Assembly (NCBI GenBank): GCA_944381495.1
Contig: CALWLJ010000001.1
Coordinates: forward strand, 62,001 to 126,000
Reading direction: 5' to 3'
From: an uncultured Mediterraneibacter sp.
GTDB taxonomy: Bacteria; Bacillota; Clostridia; Lachnospirales; Lachnospiraceae
DNA length: 64,000 nucleotides
The notes under the pieces are model-generated. The model did no database searches. It saw only the letters and a program-made list of their open reading frames with translations, and had not been told where the DNA came from. Below are positions 1 through 8,910 of the stretch, piece after piece; the stretch's first letter is position 1; each line of letters starts with the position of its first letter. The position numbers were made by a program, and so were the translations under genes.

Positions 1-7
1 AATTAGC

Positions 8-691
8 ATGAAAGGTGATATTTATTCAAAGTATATAAAACGTATATTTGACGTTGTTTTTTCTGGAATGGCTATCGTTTGTTTGATACCGGTTTTTATA
101 ATAGTATCAGTTTTAGTTGGTGTAAAATTAGGCCGGCCAATTATTTTTACACAAGAAAGAACAGGCTTACATGGAAAAACCTTCTTGATGTATAAGTTCA
201 GGACAATGACAAATGAAATGGACAGTAATGGGAATCTACTGCCCAGCGAACAGAGAATGACAAAAACCGGGAGAATTCTTCGGTCTACAAGCTTGGATGA
301 ATTACCCGAGCTTTTTAATATTTTTAAAGGTGAGATGAGTTTTATTGGGCCGCGGCCATTGCTTGAAAGATATTACTCTTTCTATACTTCAGAAGAAATG
401 AAAAGGCACAATGTGAGACCTGGATTAACAGGACTGGCACAGGTGAACGGACGTAGTTTTATTTCCTGGGAGGAAATTTTTGAATATGATCTTCGCTATG
501 TCAATCATATTAGTCTAGTGATGGATTTTAAGATTTTTCTTGCGACAATCCAAAAAGTATTTGCACATAAAAATGTGGCAGATCTTTCCAAAGCTCAAAA
601 AGGAGCAGACGGAAGATATTGGATTGAAGTGGATGGAAAAAAAATAGCAGTACACGGTGCTTTAGATGAAGAGCGGAGGTTGAAACAATGA
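8..691 (+). CDS. Initiating sugar-phosphate transferase (PglC/WcaJ type)
   Basis: Membrane enzyme that moves a sugar-1-phosphate from a UDP-sugar onto undecaprenyl phosphate, the first step of exopolysaccharide repeat-unit assembly. At 227 residues it is a short, single-domain member. One hydrophobic segment lies at about residues 14-40. Family motifs follow: KFRTM (63-67), the Asp97-Glu98 pair in SLDELPELF, GPRPL (114-118), and RPGLTGLAQVNGR (137-149). The ATG at base 8 gives a complete N-terminus; its ribosome binding site would lie outside the window. It overlaps the next gene by four bases and heads the AT-rich cluster that runs to 10359. The sugar it transfers cannot be read from sequence. 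Confidence 0.93.
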   Translation: MKGDIYSKYIKRIFDVVFSGMAIVCLIPVFIIVSVLVGVKLGRPIIFTQERTGLHGKTFLMYKFRTMTNEMDSNGNLLPSEQRMTKTGRILRSTSLDELPELFNIFKGEMSFIGPRPLLERYYSFYTSEEMKRHNVRPGLTGLAQVNGRSFISWEEIFEYDLRYVNHISLVMDFKIFLATIQKVFAHKNVADLSKAQKGADGRYWIEVDGKKIAVHGALDEERRLKQ

Positions 692-1896
692 AACAAAAAA
701 AGATCATGATTTTAGGTGGCGGAAAAAATCAGATACCATTAATAAAAGCCGCTAAAAAACTGGAATATCATGTTGTAGTTTGCGATGAACGCAAAGATGT
801 TCAGGGGAAGCAGTTCTGCGATAAGTTTATTAATATAAATTACATGGATAAAGAGTTGGTTTTACAGGCGGCTGTGAAAGAAAAAATTGACGGTATTATC
901 TCAAACTCAGAACCGGCTATGCTTGTTGTTGCATATGTCTCGGAGACTCTTAATCTGGTAGGAAACAGCACTTCCAGTATTCAGAAATTATTGTCAAAAG
1001 AGAAATTTAGAAATTTACAAAAAGAGGCAGGGGTATTTGCGCCTTCTTATAAAGGGGTAGAAACAGCGGAGGAGCTTATAGAGGCAGTGGGAAAAATGAG
1101 TTTTCCAATTATTATTAAACCTGCAGAAAGCTCGGGAAGCAGAGGAACAACTCGTTTAGATAACTTTGATGAAGAAAAAATACTGGAAGCATTTGAAAAA
1201 TGCAGAAATTTTTCACGTAATAACAGAGTAACAGCAGAAGAATTCGTGAAAATGGATTCACTAATTGTAAATGAGGCTGATATTTTTGTGTTAGGAAATG
1301 AAATTCTATGGGACGGTATTATGTCTACAGGCAGAGCCGCTGAAACACCAATGCTTCCAATGACAACTAATTTTCCTGCACGAATATCAGAGGAAAATTT
1401 ATATAAATTAGAAAAGACAGTTGAGAAAATTTTAAAACAGGCAAATATCACACATGGAATCTATAATGTGGAGTCTTATTTTACAGAAGACCAGGTATTT
1501 GTAATAGAGATAAATCCACGACAAGGAGGTAACTTTATTCCAAAACTGATCCAGGAACATACAGGAATTGATATGTATAAGCTTTTAGTGAGTACTTCCG
1601 TAAATGATTTGTCGTATTATAACTCGTTAAATAGCTATAAACGTAAAAATAGTTATATAACTTTACAAATGGTTTTTGCAAAACAGGAAGGTGCTTATAA
1701 GGGACTATATATTGATCAGGAGATCAGCGATTATGTTCAATGGACTCAGGAATTATACCAATACAATGATTTTATTGAAAAAGGCGAAAATGCTTCCAAT
1801 GTTGTTGCTTATGTAGATCTGAAATTTGGAACATATGAAGAACAGACATTCTTTATCAGAAATATCGAAAAATATATTTATGCTATTGTGCAGTAA
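688..1896 (+). CDS. ATP-grasp ligase of the polysaccharide cluster
   Basis: A 402-residue ATP-grasp enzyme, expected to activate a carboxylate as acyl phosphate and join it to an amine. The N-terminus is a pre-ATP-grasp Rossmann-like fold with a glycine loop (MILGGGKNQ). The ATP-binding region includes IIIKPAESSGSRGT (about residues 147-160), and the metal-binding stretch is VIEINPRQGGNF (about 272-283). Its start overlaps the sugar transferase by four bases, so the two are translationally coupled. With the GNAT, PLP-enzyme and FemAB-like genes downstream it may make or attach an amino-acid substituent of the polymer. Substrates are unknown. Confidence 0.82.
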   Translation: MKQKKIMILGGGKNQIPLIKAAKKLEYHVVVCDERKDVQGKQFCDKFININYMDKELVLQAAVKEKIDGIISNSEPAMLVVAYVSETLNLVGNSTSSIQKLLSKEKFRNLQKEAGVFAPSYKGVETAEELIEAVGKMSFPIIIKPAESSGSRGTTRLDNFDEEKILEAFEKCRNFSRNNRVTAEEFVKMDSLIVNEADIFVLGNEILWDGIMSTGRAAETPMLPMTTNFPARISEENLYKLEKTVEKILKQANITHGIYNVESYFTEDQVFVIEINPRQGGNFIPKLIQEHTGIDMYKLLVSTSVNDLSYYNSLNSYKRKNSYITLQMVFAKQEGAYKGLYIDQEISDYVQWTQELYQYNDFIEKGENASNVVAYVDLKFGTYEEQTFFIRNIEKYIYAIVQ

Positions 1897-1907
1897 AGGG
1901 GATTACT

Positions 1908-2366
1908 ATGTATAAGATCAGAAAATTGGATGCGGAAACCTGCAGAAAGTATTTTGAAGAATTAAGTGTTTTCTATTATAACAATTCAATTACGGGCAGC
2001 TGCGAATATGGATTTACGATGGAAAAAGCTAAAGAAAAAATAGAAGGAATGATCAATTATCTGGAAGAGGGAAAGGCAATAACGTATGGAGCATTTGATG
2101 GGGATAAGATAATCGGTTATGCCTGGGCGTATGTTTATCCATTCAGACAGGAAGAACGTATTTACTTTAACGAAATGCATGTTTTAGATGAGTACAGGAG
2201 TCACGGTATAGGAAGTCGGTTTTTACAGTGTATTGAAAATGAGGGACGAGAAAGAGGTTTACCTGCAATATATTTTCATACCGAAGGCCATAATGAAAAA
2301 GCAATAAAACTTTACTTGAGAAAAGGTTATGAAATAGAACGCCTTCAGTTTAGAAAAGCGTTATAA
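1908..2366 (+). CDS. GNAT family N-acetyltransferase
   Basis: A 152-residue single-domain acyl-CoA-dependent acetyltransferase. The acetyl-CoA binding motif A is visible as EYRSHGIGSRFL (about residues 93-104), and the C-terminal part has the usual HNEKAIKLYLRKGYE segment with the conserved asparagine and tyrosine. It starts 11 bases after the ATP-grasp gene and has AAGGGG nine bases before its ATG. By position it probably acetylates an amino sugar or amino acid used by this cluster. The exact substrate cannot be inferred. Confidence 0.85.
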   Translation: MYKIRKLDAETCRKYFEELSVFYYNNSITGSCEYGFTMEKAKEKIEGMINYLEEGKAITYGAFDGDKIIGYAWAYVYPFRQEERIYFNEMHVLDEYRSHGIGSRFLQCIENEGRERGLPAIYFHTEGHNEKAIKLYLRKGYEIERLQFRKAL

Positions 2367-2384
2367 AAAATGGAGATCTAACTA

Positions 2385-3437
2385 ATGCCAAAAAAGGAAC
2401 TGGGAAGTGAATTTTCGGAGAATTCTTATAACTCAGGTATAAATGAGTACTTTGATCTGGCGAGTATGAACAGAAGATTCGTACTTTCTGGAAGAACTGC
2501 ATTGCATTTAGTTGCATTAGAATTGAAAAATAAGCATATTTGTTCAATTGCCCTGCCTGATTATTTGTGTGGAACTATGGTTAGGCCATTTTATGACGAG
2601 AAATTTACTATATCTTTTTACGAATCAGGCAATATGGGAAAAATCCAGTCGATTTGTAAATCGTCAGCTGTGCTGATAATGGATTATTTTGGATTTTTAA
2701 GAGAGGAAACTGTAAATTTCGCCAGTCAATGTAGAGATATGGGAAAAACTATCATTGTGGATGCTACGCAGACAGCCTTTTCCAAATCAAAATTATATGA
2801 GCTGGCAGATTATATCATAGTAAGTTATCGTAAATGGTTTGATTGTCTGTGCGCAGCCGTTTACAGCAAAAAAGATTTTGTAACTCCTGATTATCAAAAG
2901 AAATATCCGATATATGTGGATACATGGAGAATCGCTGCAAACAAGAAGCGGCAATATATACATACCGGAGAAGGAAGTAAAGACGAATATTTACGTTTGT
3001 ATTTTCAGGCAAATGCTACGTTGAATGACTATCAGTATTACAGCGCATGCGATAGTGAAAAGGAGCGATTACTAAATTGTAATTCCAGAGATTTGATACA
3101 AAAGCGTCGGTTAAATGCCAAATATCTAATAGATAGCATTAAGAGTTTAAATAATTCTAATATAAAGCTGATGTTTGAGGATTTAAAAACAGAGGATTGC
3201 CCGTTATTTGTGCCGGTAAAAATAAAAAAGCACAGAAATGTTATTAAAAATGAACTTATAAATAGAGATATCTATTGTCCTTCACACTGGCCAATAAACA
3301 AAAATTATCCGTATAAAGAAAATATATTATATGAGCAGGAACTGTCCTTGATTTGCGATCAAAGATATTCTATTGAAGATATGGAGATGCAGATAAGTGT
3401 TTTGGCAGAAATTTTGAATAAACACTTTGTTCCCTGA
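2385..3437 (+). CDS. PLP-dependent aminotransferase-like protein (fold type I)
   Basis: A 350-residue protein resembling DegT/DnrJ/EryC1-type PLP enzymes but divergent. The segment IIVDATQTAF (about residues 125-134) carries the Asp expected to bind the pyridine nitrogen. The following SYRKWFDC stretch (about 146-153) offers the Schiff-base lysine. An N-terminal SGRTALHL loop corresponds to the PLP phosphate-binding region. It lies 18 bases after the GNAT gene. It could transaminate a keto-sugar or supply an unusual amino acid to the neighbouring ligase and FemAB-like protein. Confidence in the fold is moderate and in the reaction low. Confidence 0.65.
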   Translation: MPKKELGSEFSENSYNSGINEYFDLASMNRRFVLSGRTALHLVALELKNKHICSIALPDYLCGTMVRPFYDEKFTISFYESGNMGKIQSICKSSAVLIMDYFGFLREETVNFASQCRDMGKTIIVDATQTAFSKSKLYELADYIIVSYRKWFDCLCAAVYSKKDFVTPDYQKKYPIYVDTWRIAANKKRQYIHTGEGSKDEYLRLYFQANATLNDYQYYSACDSEKERLLNCNSRDLIQKRRLNAKYLIDSIKSLNNSNIKLMFEDLKTEDCPLFVPVKIKKHRNVIKNELINRDIYCPSHWPINKNYPYKENILYEQELSLICDQRYSIEDMEMQISVLAEILNKHFVP

Positions 3438-3525
3438 ACAGGGAAAATACAAAAATGAAAAATAGTATTGAAAGTTGTCACTGTTACCGAAGGACTAGGG
3501 CAAAACAAAGAACAGGAGTAATCTT

Positions 3526-4530
3526 ATGAAAGATTTACCAGATATATATTTTGATAGAAATTATGGAAAACTTTATGAAAAAATGGAACACGGAGTAGCG
3601 CAGGTGTTCCATTTCAAAAATGAACATGGTGAAATACTGCATCAGTTTATAAAAAGGGAGATTCCGGTACGTGTAAATGACGATATCCTGTATGATTTGA
3701 TTACGCCATATGGTTATGGAGGCCCTTTGATATTGAATTGTGATGGTAATAAAGAACAATTAGTGCAGGAGTTTTACAATGAATTTTCGAAATATTGTAA
3801 AAGAAATAATATAGTCAGTGAATTTGTGCGTTTTCATCCTGTTATAGAAAACGCCAAGGATTTTGCTGATATTTATAATACTGTTTTTGATCGACATACA
3901 GTGGGAACAGATTTGAAAAGTTACACTATAGAAGAAGAATTCAGTAAAAGTGCAAGAAAAAGTATTCGGCAGGCACTTAAAAAGGGAATTACCTATTCTG
4001 TAAAGGCAAATCCGGATTCCCTGGAAGAATTTAAGAAAATATACAGATCTACAATGAATCGGAATGAAGCATCGGATTACTATTATTTTGATGACGATTA
4101 CTTCAGTGATTGTCTCAGGTATTATGGAAAAAATATTTTATTAGTAGAAGCTTATTGGGAAGGAAAAACAATTGCTGCGGGACTCTATTTTTTTTATGGA
4201 AAAATAATAGCGGCGCACTTGTCTGGAACATTATCGGAGTACCTGCATTTGTCACCAGCTTACATTATAAAATATGCAACAGCAGAATGGGCAAAGAATA
4301 ATGGAATAGAGTATATCCATTATGGTGGAGGAACTGATAGAAATGAAGATAATCCGTTGTATCTTTTTAAGAAAAAATTTGGGAAAAATACAGAGTTTGA
4401 TTTTTATTTAGGCAAAAAAATATGGAATAAAAAGTTGTATATAGAGCTTTGCAGGATAACCGGAAGCGAAACAGACATGGATTTTTTCCCGGCATACAGA
4501 GGAAAAAGAGAAAGTGATGTTTGTGAATAA
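3526..4530 (+). CDS. FemAB-like/GNAT aminoacyltransferase-related protein
   Basis: A 334-residue protein of the FemAB/BioF2-like (Acetyltransf_6) group. An N-terminal half-domain is followed by the RKSIRQALKKGI segment, then a second GNAT-like core with EAYWEGKTIAAGLYFFYG and HYGGGTDRNEDNPLYLFKKKFG (about residues 258-279). The last is the characteristic glycine-rich and FKxxFG ending of the family. Members use aminoacyl-tRNA or acyl-CoA donors, and in EPS clusters are thought to decorate the glycan. An AGGAG sits a few bases before the ATG, and an 88-base gap separates it from the PLP gene. Confidence 0.75.
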   Translation: MKDLPDIYFDRNYGKLYEKMEHGVAQVFHFKNEHGEILHQFIKREIPVRVNDDILYDLITPYGYGGPLILNCDGNKEQLVQEFYNEFSKYCKRNNIVSEFVRFHPVIENAKDFADIYNTVFDRHTVGTDLKSYTIEEEFSKSARKSIRQALKKGITYSVKANPDSLEEFKKIYRSTMNRNEASDYYYFDDDYFSDCLRYYGKNILLVEAYWEGKTIAAGLYFFYGKIIAAHLSGTLSEYLHLSPAYIIKYATAEWAKNNGIEYIHYGGGTDRNEDNPLYLFKKKFGKNTEFDFYLGKKIWNKKLYIELCRITGSETDMDFFPAYRGKRESDVCE

Positions 4531-4622
4531 TATAAATATTATGAGATTATAAATACAGGAAACTGTAATAAAATTTTAGTTTTGGCTTATATGATTTTTC
4601 AAATATTAGAAAGGAAAATATT

Positions 4623-5864
4623 ATGGACGTTGTTATTGTAGCAAACTTCAGCAGTGATTTTTCAGGAAAATATAATGGACGTTTTCCGTATCTTGCAAAA
4701 ATGCTTTTAGGCGATAATGATGTTGAGATTATTACAAGTAGTTTTGATCACGGAACAAAAAAGCAGAAAGATTCTACAATTACATATGGGGCCTGTAAGA
4801 TTACTTTGATATTTGAACCGGGTTATAAAAAAAATGTTGACATACAACGGTTAAGAAGTCATAGAATACTGGGAAAAAACTTAAGGAAATATTTATCTGC
4901 AAGAAAAAAACCAGACTTAATTTATTGTGCCGTTCCATCCCTGGATTTCGCAGATGCTGCAATGCACTACGCAAAGATAAATAAGATCCCTTTTATTGTT
5001 GATATCCAGGATTTATGGCCAGAAGCATTTAAGATGGTATTTAGTATTCCCGTTATCAGTGATCTGATTTTCGCTCCAATGGAAAGACAGGCAAATCGGA
5101 TTTACTCTAATGCGGATCATATTGTAGCTGTATCACAAACATATGCGAATCGCGGTTTAAAAGTGAACAGCAGAGCAAAAGCAACAGTTGTTTATCTGGG
5201 CACAGAAAAGGAAAAGTTCGATAAATATCGTGAAACATTAAGCAATAAAAGCATATATCAGGAGTTGAAATCAGACTTTGAGGCGAATGATGGTAAAATT
5301 CGAATAGGTTATGTAGGATCTCTGGCATATAGTTATGATTTGTCAACAGTATTTGAAGCTATGCGTAAACTAGCTTCTGATATTTTAAATAAAGTTCAGT
5401 TTGTAGTAATAGGAGATGGACTTAAAAGAGAGCAGTTTGAAAAGGAAGCGTGCGGATTACCGGTATTGTTTACAGGGCGAATGCCATATCCCGATATGGT
5501 ATGGTTTCTATCACATTGTGATATTGCGGTTAATCCAATACATAGAGGTTCAGCTGGAAGTATTATTAATAAGGTAGGCGACTATGCGATGGCGGGCTTA
5601 CCGGTTATAAATACACAGGAATGTGAAGAATACAGAAATTTATTAATACAATATCAGGCCGGTATAAACTGCGAATGTGAAAACTCTACGGAAATTGCCA
5701 AGGCATTAGAAAAGCTGGTATTAGATTCAGATTTGAGAAAACAAATGGCGCAGAATTCTCGAAAAATAGGCGAGGAATTTTTTGACAGAAATAATACATA
5801 TCGAAAAATTATAGATATTATTGAAAAAACATTTTTGACTGAAACTGCAGATAATTTAAGGTAG
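4623..5864 (+). CDS. Glycosyltransferase family 4 (GT-B fold)
   Basis: A 413-residue cytoplasmic glycosyltransferase with the two Rossmann-like halves of the GT-B fold. The N-terminal half includes PDLIYCAVPS and FIVDIQDLWPEAF. The C-terminal half includes IRIGYVGSLAYSYDL, FVVIGDGLKREQFE, FTGRMPYPDM, and the nucleotide-sugar region DYAMAGLPVIN near residue 325. GT4 enzymes retain anomeric configuration. The donor is unknown; it adds one sugar of the repeat unit. A good AGGAAAA site precedes the ATG. Confidence 0.9.
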   Translation: MDVVIVANFSSDFSGKYNGRFPYLAKMLLGDNDVEIITSSFDHGTKKQKDSTITYGACKITLIFEPGYKKNVDIQRLRSHRILGKNLRKYLSARKKPDLIYCAVPSLDFADAAMHYAKINKIPFIVDIQDLWPEAFKMVFSIPVISDLIFAPMERQANRIYSNADHIVAVSQTYANRGLKVNSRAKATVVYLGTEKEKFDKYRETLSNKSIYQELKSDFEANDGKIRIGYVGSLAYSYDLSTVFEAMRKLASDILNKVQFVVIGDGLKREQFEKEACGLPVLFTGRMPYPDMVWFLSHCDIAVNPIHRGSAGSIINKVGDYAMAGLPVINTQECEEYRNLLIQYQAGINCECENSTEIAKALEKLVLDSDLRKQMAQNSRKIGEEFFDRNNTYRKIIDIIEKTFLTETADNLR

Positions 5865-5879
5865 TACCTGGGAGGATCA

Positions 5880-6815
5880 TTGATGAATGAGATTGTTGAT
5901 GTGATTATTCCAACATATAAGAGACCGGAAATGCTTGATAAAGCAATTGAATCCATTCGGAATCAAAGTTATCAGAATATAAGGATAACAGTTGTAGATG
6001 ATAATGATCCGGAAAGTGTATGGAGACAGAGAACTGAAGATGCAATGAAAAAATTTGATCAAGTGAAAAATATTCAGTATATTTGTCATGATAGGAATAA
6101 GAATGGTTCAGCAGCGCGAAATACAGGTTTTATGAATACAAGTGGCGAATTTGTCTGCTTTTTAGATGATGATGATTATTTTCTGCCTGATAAAATCAGG
6201 CTGCAAGTTGAATATCTTCTCAGCCATAAAGATATGAGTGCGTGTTATTGTGATTATATTAAAAATGGAATAGATATACAACTGCCTGATAAAACAGATT
6301 TTTCATATGATATATTATTAGGTTTGCCTACTCCACAAACAAGCGGAATTATGTTTAGGAGAGAGGCGCTTAAACAGTTACATGGATTTGATGACTCTTA
6401 CTATCGGCATCAGGATTATGAGTTATTGTTGAGATATTATGACAACTTTCAAATGGGAAAGGTTGATAAAGTTTTATATGTACGTGAAAGATCAGACATA
6501 GATAATATTCCTGATGGTGAAAAGTTGAAAAAACTAAAGGAAAAATTTCTTGCTCAATTTTCATATAAAATACGGAACTTTGAAAATCTAGAACATGGTT
6601 ACAAAAAAAAAGTATTTGTTCATAATTATATCCAGGTTTTTAAAAGTTATTTAAAACAAGAAGAATATCTGAACTCATTAAAGATATTATGGAGTTGTAT
6701 AAAGGCAAATCCAGTATTGACAATAAATTTATTATTAAAGCAATATAATGTTCATAAAAAGTTTTCGGATAATAAAAGTGCAGGAGAAAACAAATTATCA
6801 AAATTAAGAAAATAA
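5880..6815 (+). CDS. Glycosyltransferase family 2
   Basis: A 311-residue GT-A fold inverting glycosyltransferase. The N-terminus shows VDVIIPTYKRPEMLDKAI, followed by VVDDNDPES, the NTGFMNTSGEFVCFLDDDD stretch with the metal-binding DDDD near residues 95-98, and the acceptor-side HQDYELLLRY motif near residues 178-187. No membrane segments are seen. Its start lies 15 bases after the GT4 gene behind GGGAGG. It adds a further sugar to the lipid-linked repeat unit; donor and linkage are not readable. Confidence 0.9.
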   Translation: MMNEIVDVIIPTYKRPEMLDKAIESIRNQSYQNIRITVVDDNDPESVWRQRTEDAMKKFDQVKNIQYICHDRNKNGSAARNTGFMNTSGEFVCFLDDDDYFLPDKIRLQVEYLLSHKDMSACYCDYIKNGIDIQLPDKTDFSYDILLGLPTPQTSGIMFRREALKQLHGFDDSYYRHQDYELLLRYYDNFQMGKVDKVLYVRERSDIDNIPDGEKLKKLKEKFLAQFSYKIRNFENLEHGYKKKVFVHNYIQVFKSYLKQEEYLNSLKILWSCIKANPVLTINLLLKQYNVHKKFSDNKSAGENKLSKLRK

Positions 6816-6860
6816 ATGATTTGAATAAGGAGTACAGAGATTGATTTCAATTTCTGAGTA

Positions 6861-7667
6861 ATGCGTATGAGTTTACAACTGTTAATATCAACGATGAACC
6901 AGGTAGATTATAGTTTACTAGAGAAAATAAATATTTGTGCGGATGCTGTTGTAATTAATCAATGCAACTGTACTTCAGAAACTAGGTTTAATAAGAAGGG
7001 ATACAATATATTATGGATTAATACAACTGATAGAGGGCTGAGCAGGAGCAGAAATCTGGCATTAAAAAAAGCAACAGCAGATTTTTGCCTTCTGGTTGAT
7101 GATGATGAAGAACTTGACCCGGCAGGAATTGCGATAATAGAAAATGAGTTTAAAAGATATTCTGATGCATCAATTATCCGATTTCAGGTAGATGGAATTG
7201 AACAACCATTTAAAATTTATTCTTCAAAAAGAAAAAGGCTTGGTTTTTTATCCGCCATGAAAATTTCATCTGTTGAGGTGGCAATTCGCAGAAAAAATAT
7301 TATTGAAAATAATATTATGTTTGATGAACTGGTCGGAGCCGGAACTGAATTTCCTTGTGGTGAGGAAAACGTATTTGTAAATCAATGTCTATTAAGCGGT
7401 CTCAACGTGTATTATGTACCAGTTCGTATAGCATATTTACATATAGGTAAATCCAGTTGGTTTCATGGACATAATGAAAGTTATTTTTTGGGAAAAGGAG
7501 CTTCATTTACTGCAATGAACCCTAAATATGCCCGACTGCTTATATTACAGTTTGCAATTAGACATAGAAATATATATGAAAGAATTAGTTTCAGAAAAGC
7601 GTTGGTAATTATGTTTAAGGGGAGAAAGAAATATTTAACAAAAAGAAGGAATGGGGAAATTTGTTAA
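6861..7667 (+). CDS. Glycosyltransferase family 2-like protein
   Basis: A 268-residue GT-A-like protein. RGLSRSRNLALKKATADF is followed by LLVDDDEEL near residues 76-84, matching the acceptor and metal-binding parts of GT2. FPCGEENVFVNQCL resembles the ED-type catalytic motif. The N-terminal QLLISTMNQ replaces the usual VSVIIPxYN. Start choice is uncertain: ATG 6861 has no close ribosome binding site (AAGGAG lies about 30 bases upstream), and ATG 6867 is an alternative. It is the third glycosyltransferase of the cluster. Confidence 0.8.
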   Translation: MRMSLQLLISTMNQVDYSLLEKINICADAVVINQCNCTSETRFNKKGYNILWINTTDRGLSRSRNLALKKATADFCLLVDDDEELDPAGIAIIENEFKRYSDASIIRFQVDGIEQPFKIYSSKRKRLGFLSAMKISSVEVAIRRKNIIENNIMFDELVGAGTEFPCGEENVFVNQCLLSGLNVYYVPVRIAYLHIGKSSWFHGHNESYFLGKGASFTAMNPKYARLLILQFAIRHRNIYERISFRKALVIMFKGRKKYLTKRRNGEIC

Positions 7668-7691
7668 ATTTAACTGGGAGTAAGATATATT

Positions 7692-8879
7692 ATGGTTATT
7701 AGGTTAAATAAACCAAATGATAGTAGATTAAATTGTGCTTTTCTTATGTTGTTTGCCGTCCCTCTTCAGAATGTATTAAATGCAGTAAGTGCCTTTTTAC
7801 ATATAAATATTGATGAGAATGGCTTGATTTTAACTTTTATGATTTGGTTATATGGAATCATAATTACTATTTTAAATCCTATAAAAAAGAAAAATTTTTT
7901 GTGGTTAGGATTAATTTATCTCACATACATATTATTGTATCTGTTTTCGTACCCTTTAGCAAAACATTATTTTTTATCATTCGGTATGTGGATAATCTAT
8001 ATTTATTATATTCCACTGTCAGTTTTTTTGATTGCAAGGATAGACGCTTGGGATAATTTGTTTACTGAAAAGAAATATTTGCTGTTATCAGATGGTATTA
8101 TTTTGATTTCTTTATTTACAAAAATATTTTTAAATGACCAAACAGAATATATGGACTATTCATATGCGTTATTACCAATTTGGGGAATAGTTGTGGTCGC
8201 AGCAATATACTTTAATAATAATTTTCAAAAAATAATGCTTCCAATTATATTTATACAAGCACTTGTTTATGGATGTAGAGGAGCACTTGTATCTATCGTT
8301 TTAGTTATTATAATAATTTACTTAAAGTTAAATTTTTTTGGTAATTGTAATAGAAAAACTTTTTTATTAAAAATTTTCAAAGCATGCATTGTTATTGGAG
8401 TAGTTATTTTAGGAAGTAAAATTGCGATTGACTATTTCCTTCAGCTGGATTTGGCAGAAACATCATATATTCTTCGAAGAATAAATATGGGATTAATAAG
8501 TGAAAGTGATGCAAGAGATGTAATTACTCAAATGTGTTTAGATGAGATTAAAAGGATGGGACTGAATATAAATGGCCTATTTTTTGATCGCCTATTTTTA
8601 CCAAGTGGAATGTATTCTCATAATTTTATATTAGAAATATTATTATCTCTTGGCTGGATAATCGGAGGTCTTTTTATTGTATGGATTATATGGAATATAA
8701 TTATTCAATATATTCGTCAATGTGAAAAGAATAAAGTAATACTGATTTGTTTTACAGGAACATTATTTATTCGATACTTTATATCAGGAAGCATTTTTTC
8801 TGAAGGAAAATTTATATTGTTTATGGCAATAGTCTTCTCTTTTAAAAATGTGAAATCCGGATTAGTCGTTAAGCCATAA
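7692..8879 (+). CDS. Wzy-like O-antigen/EPS polymerase
   Basis: A 395-residue, very hydrophobic and AT-rich gene product with roughly ten membrane helices and a larger extracellular loop around residues 240-310. This is the layout of Wzy polymerases, which join undecaprenyl-linked repeat units outside the membrane. Conserved sequence is minimal in this family, so the call rests on topology, on size and on its place between the glycosyltransferases and the flippase. Confidence 0.75.
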   Translation: MVIRLNKPNDSRLNCAFLMLFAVPLQNVLNAVSAFLHINIDENGLILTFMIWLYGIIITILNPIKKKNFLWLGLIYLTYILLYLFSYPLAKHYFLSFGMWIIYIYYIPLSVFLIARIDAWDNLFTEKKYLLLSDGIILISLFTKIFLNDQTEYMDYSYALLPIWGIVVVAAIYFNNNFQKIMLPIIFIQALVYGCRGALVSIVLVIIIIYLKLNFFGNCNRKTFLLKIFKACIVIGVVILGSKIAIDYFLQLDLAETSYILRRINMGLISESDARDVITQMCLDEIKRMGLNINGLFFDRLFLPSGMYSHNFILEILLSLGWIIGGLFIVWIIWNIIIQYIRQCEKNKVILICFTGTLFIRYFISGSIFSEGKFILFMAIVFSFKNVKSGLVVKP

Positions 8880-8910
8880 GATTAGTGTGTGTAGTGGGAG
8901 GATTTAAAAA

